Below, in pieces: positions 13,265 through 15,883 of a stretch of 15,883 nucleotides of DNA (its first letter is position 1; each line of letters starts with the position of its first letter). Source of the stretch: JBALVT01 sp045110675 (GTDB lineage: Bacteria; Pseudomonadota; Gammaproteobacteria; Pseudomonadales; Halieaceae); contig JBGCGJ010000003.1 of the NCBI GenBank assembly GCA_045110675.1, positions 1 to 15,883 of the forward strand. Direction: 5' to 3'. The notes under the pieces are model-generated. The model was not told the origin of the DNA, did no database searches, and saw only the letters and a program-made list of their open reading frames with translations. A program made the position numbers and the translations under genes.

Positions 13265-15322
13265 ATGTCTTACCGCCTAGGAGTCGATGTAGGGGGGACT
13301 TTTACGGACCTCTTGCTGGTCGACGAAACCTCCGGAAAAGTCTTTACCGCTAAAGTACCCAGTACGCCGGATGATTCTTCTATCGGTGTGCTCAACGGCA
13401 TTGCGCGGGTTTGTGAAACCGCAGGGGTTGACCCCAATAAAATATCCCAGGTGATGCACGGTACGACGGTCGCGACTAACACGGTGCTAACCGGCACTGG
13501 AGCCAAAGTGGGGCTGGTAACCACCAAGGGCTTCCGCCAAGTTTTGCAGATTGCTCGATCTTATGTTCCCGGCGGTCTGGGCGGCTGGGTTATCTACAAT
13601 AAAAGCGATGCTCTCGCGCCACTGTCTTGCACGATTGAGGCAGACGAGCGTATGGGTGCCGACGGCAAAGTGGTGCGGCCCCTCAATAAAAGTGCTTTGA
13701 AAAAATCATTAAAGAGTCTGAAGGACGAGAATATTGAGGCGCTGACGGTGTGTCTCATCAATTCCTATGCAAACGGCAGCCACGAAAAGGAAGTCGCCAA
13801 GATAGCGAAAGAAGTGTTGCCGGGTATTCCTATTTCCATTTCCTACGATGTTGTGCCGGAAATGCAGGAATATGAGCGTGCGATTACAACCGTTGCCAAC
13901 TCCTATGTACGCCCTAAAGTTTCCAAGTACGTACAAAATTTGCAGCGCAAGCTCAGTAAGAGCATGAAGGGTGTCAAACTCCATATTTTGCGTTCCGATG
14001 GCGGCATGGCATCTTCAAAAGTGGCTGAATCTCTACCCGTGAATCTACTCATGAGCGGTCCGGCAGGTGGTGTATCAGGAGCCGTTTGGGTCGCCAAGCA
14101 AGCCGGCTTTAAAAACCTGCTCACCTTCGACATGGGTGGCACCTCAACAGATGTAGCACTGGTTCAGGATGGCAAGGCGCAGTTGCGGCGAGAAACAACG
14201 GTGGGAGACGTCACAGTTCGAGCTTCCTCCGTTGATGTTCGTACGGTCGGTGCAGGTGGCGGTTCTATTGCACACGTTCCCGAACTGACGGGAGCTCTTC
14301 GAGTCGGGCCTGACAGTGCCGGTGCGGAGCCTGGCCCTGCAGCCTATAACAAGGGAGGGACTCTGCCCTCGGTCACTGACGCCAATGTGGTGTTGGGCTA
14401 CTTACCCAGTGAAGTTCGCCTCGGTGGTGACATGGAGATCCGCAAAGATCTCGCCGAAAAAGCCATTCGGCCCATTGCCAAAGCCCTGGGCATTTCCGTT
14501 AAACGAACTGCAGCCGGCATTGTCGATATTGTCAACGAGAATATGTACGGCGCTCTGCGTCTGGTCTCGGTCGAGCAAGGTTATGATCCCCGAGATTTTG
14601 CCCTGATCGGTTTCGGTGGCGCTGGCCCGCTCCATGCCAATGCGCTCGGCAAGTTGATGAATAGCTGGCCCGTTATTATTCCGCCCGGTCCCGGCGTACT
14701 CTGTGCCTACGGCGATGCGACGACGCGTGTTCGCGATGAGGCCTCCCGTACCTTTATCCGCCGCTTTAGCCAGGTCAGTGTTTCACAGGTGACGAAGGTC
14801 TATGAAAAGCTCGCCGCTCAGGCTGAGAAGACCATCGAGAAAGAGGGGGTTGCCAAGAAGGATCGCAGTCTCACTTACCAGGCAGATATCCGCTACCACG
14901 GCCAGGGCCTGCTTTTGACTGTGGACTTTGAGCTGAAAGATTTGCGTTCAAAAGGTCTCGATGTTATCGGTGATCAGTTTGAAGAAATGCACAAGCAGCT
15001 GTTCACCTTTGCGCTTGAAAACGATAAGGAAATCGTAAACCTGCGGGCTGTGGCCCAGGGGCGTGCGGCCGATATCAAAGCGCAAAAAGTTGCTAAAGGT
15101 TCGCGTACACCCAATAAGGCATCCGTTATCGGTAGCTCCAGTGTGTATATGGACCAGAAAGATCAGCAGGCGACGCTCTATAAGCGATCAGAGTTGCGTG
15201 CGGGCAACGAAGTTCCAGGGCCGGCTGTATTGTTGGAGATGGACTCAACCACGGTTATTTTGTCAGGTCACATCGGCAAGGTAGATTCTTACGGAAACAT
15301 TTTGATCACGCCACAAGCGTAA
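13265..15322 (+). CDS. hyuA: Hydantoinase/oxoprolinase family subunit A (ATP-binding)
   Basis: A 685-residue subunit A of the ATP-dependent hydantoinase, 5-oxoprolinase and acetone/acetophenone carboxylase family. The ASKHA-type ATP site is clear: DVGGTFTD (8-15), GTTVATN (66-72), MSGPAGG (263-269), DMGGTSTDVA (289-298) and GAGGGSIA (329-336), then GPDSAGAEPGPA (348-359) and TDAN. MQEYERA (200-206) is also a family signature. The HyuA N domain spans about 4-180, the main domain about 195-495, and a C-terminal beta-rich domain the rest. The family uses ATP to activate a cyclic amide (or enolate) and subunit B completes the reaction. The ATG at 13265, after AGAGGT, gives the proper N-terminus; the frame opens 14 codons earlier. 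Subunit B starts 19 bp after the stop. Separate A and B genes favour a hydantoinase-type enzyme over the fused eukaryotic oxoprolinase, but carboxylase function cannot be excluded. Confidence 0.93.
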   Translation: MSYRLGVDVGGTFTDLLLVDETSGKVFTAKVPSTPDDSSIGVLNGIARVCETAGVDPNKISQVMHGTTVATNTVLTGTGAKVGLVTTKGFRQVLQIARSYVPGGLGGWVIYNKSDALAPLSCTIEADERMGADGKVVRPLNKSALKKSLKSLKDENIEALTVCLINSYANGSHEKEVAKIAKEVLPGIPISISYDVVPEMQEYERAITTVANSYVRPKVSKYVQNLQRKLSKSMKGVKLHILRSDGGMASSKVAESLPVNLLMSGPAGGVSGAVWVAKQAGFKNLLTFDMGGTSTDVALVQDGKAQLRRETTVGDVTVRASSVDVRTVGAGGGSIAHVPELTGALRVGPDSAGAEPGPAAYNKGGTLPSVTDANVVLGYLPSEVRLGGDMEIRKDLAEKAIRPIAKALGISVKRTAAGIVDIVNENMYGALRLVSVEQGYDPRDFALIGFGGAGPLHANALGKLMNSWPVIIPPGPGVLCAYGDATTRVRDEASRTFIRRFSQVSVSQVTKVYEKLAAQAEKTIEKEGVAKKDRSLTYQADIRYHGQGLLLTVDFELKDLRSKGLDVIGDQFEEMHKQLFTFALENDKEIVNLRAVAQGRAADIKAQKVAKGSRTPNKASVIGSSSVYMDQKDQQATLYKRSELRAGNEVPGPAVLLEMDSTTVILSGHIGKVDSYGNILITPQA

Positions 15323-15341
15323 CTAACGAGGAGTTTAGCCC

Positions 15342-15883
15342 ATGCCAGCAACCATCGTTGAAAGTAACACCAGCAAATTTAAGCGGAAGAATATAGACCC
15401 TATCACGCTCGACATTATTGAAAACGCAATGATGAACGCGAGATATGAAATGGATACTGTGCTGTTCAGAACCGCCATGTCCCCGGGTATTCGCGAGCAG
15501 CATGACGAATTTCCAATGATCGCGAATCTCGAAGGAAAGATGGTCGTCGGTCAGTTCGGTAGTTTTATCCACGGTTTCAAGGAAGCCTATGACGGCACGA
15601 TAGAGGAGGGCGATCTGTTTCTGACAACAGACCCTTATTCTTGCAACGGCGCTATCAGTCACGTTAACGACTGGCTACTGCTGCGTCCTATCTTTAAAGA
15701 CGGTCGCTTGATTGCTTACTCGGCCATGTTCGGTCACATGACAGATGTGGGCGGCAAAGTCCCCGGCAGTCTGCCAACCGATGCTCGAGAAATATTCGAA
15801 GAAGGTATTCGTATACCGCCTACCAAGATTTACAAAAACGACGAGCTACAAGAGGACCTGCTCGATCTTATTATGCACAACTG
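15342..15883 (+). CDS. hyuB: Hydantoinase/oxoprolinase family subunit B (N-terminal part, cut by right edge)
   Basis: 180 codons are visible, still open at the window end. The start ATG at 15342 is preceded by GAGGAG nine bases upstream. The sequence follows the HyuB pattern: an opening DPITLDIIENAMMNARYEMD, then RTAMSPGIREQHDEF, GQFGSFIHGF, and EGDLFLTTDPYSCNGAISHVNDW, where family members have a D-P-Y ... H-x-x-D stretch, and FGHMTDVGGKVPGS, the counterpart of the conserved AHHxDVGG. It works with the preceding subunit A in the ATP-dependent opening of a cyclic amide or a related carboxylation. Full-length members are 500 or more residues, so most of the gene lies outside the window. Confidence 0.93.
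   Translation, partial: MPATIVESNTSKFKRKNIDPITLDIIENAMMNARYEMDTVLFRTAMSPGIREQHDEFPMIANLEGKMVVGQFGSFIHGFKEAYDGTIEEGDLFLTTDPYSCNGAISHVNDWLLLRPIFKDGRLIAYSAMFGHMTDVGGKVPGSLPTDAREIFEEGIRIPPTKIYKNDELQEDLLDLIMHN

Noticed and set aside
13927..13934. GTACGTAC, the centre of the cluster palindrome, inside hyuA
   Set aside because: Flanks do not match (AA and AA in place of AT and AT), and it falls within conserved coding sequence (KYVQ).
14236..14245. TGTTCGTACG inside hyuA, resembling an operator half
   Set aside because: Only part of the motif matches, the second half-site fails, and it is mid-gene.

Overview
The window looks like chromosomal DNA of a Gram-negative bacterium, most likely a marine or environmental gammaproteobacterium of the kind rich in TonB-dependent receptors and acyl-CoA enzymes. 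The evidence is a complete outer-membrane TonB receptor with signal peptide, a wax ester synthase/DGAT, a cytochrome P450, two CaiB/BaiF CoA transferases, and sigma70-like promoters with Shine-Dalgarno sites. This placement is inference from gene content; there is no rRNA or marker gene in the window. I saw no tRNA, insertion sequence, integrase or CRISPR array.

Left part (1-4878), lipid and acyl-CoA metabolism. On the minus strand lie the N-terminal part of a cytochrome P450 (cut by the window edge, start unclear), a WS/DGAT acyltransferase with an unusual lysine-rich tail, a small VOC-fold protein and a short-chain dehydrogenase. Divergent from the dehydrogenase, on the plus strand, is a CaiB/BaiF-family protein with racemase-like active-site residues.

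Right part (4918-15883), a putative catabolic cluster. In order: TonB-dependent receptor (+), bidirectional terminator, TauD/TfdA-type 2-oxoglutarate dioxygenase (-), EamA transporter (-), isochorismatase-like hydrolase 1 (-), isochorismatase-like hydrolase 2 of the N-carbamoylsarcosine amidase/maleamate amidase type (+), alpha/beta hydrolase lacking the usual nucleophilic serine (+), CaiB/BaiF CoA transferase 2 (-), and ATP-dependent hydantoinase/oxoprolinase subunits A (+) and B (+, cut by the right edge).

The strongest signal is non-coding. An 18-bp palindrome, perfect as CAAATGTACGTACATTTG at 8600-8617, recurs in recognisable form in front of the TonB receptor (4918-4935), between the two isochorismatase-like genes (10332-10349) and between CoA transferase 2 and hyuA (13201-13218). 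It therefore marks the upstream intergenic region of every transcription unit in the right part and is absent from the left part. At the dioxygenase and hydrolase-2 promoters it sits between the -35 and -10 elements, as expected for a repressor site. The regulator is not encoded in the window.

Working model (inference): an outer-membrane receptor imports a small nitrogen-containing, probably cyclic compound. An oxygenase and an ATP-dependent ring-opening amidohydrolase (HyuAB) act on it, the isochorismatase-like enzymes cleave amide or carbamoyl nitrogen, and a CoA transferase feeds the remaining acid into acyl-CoA metabolism. The substrate cannot be named from sequence alone.
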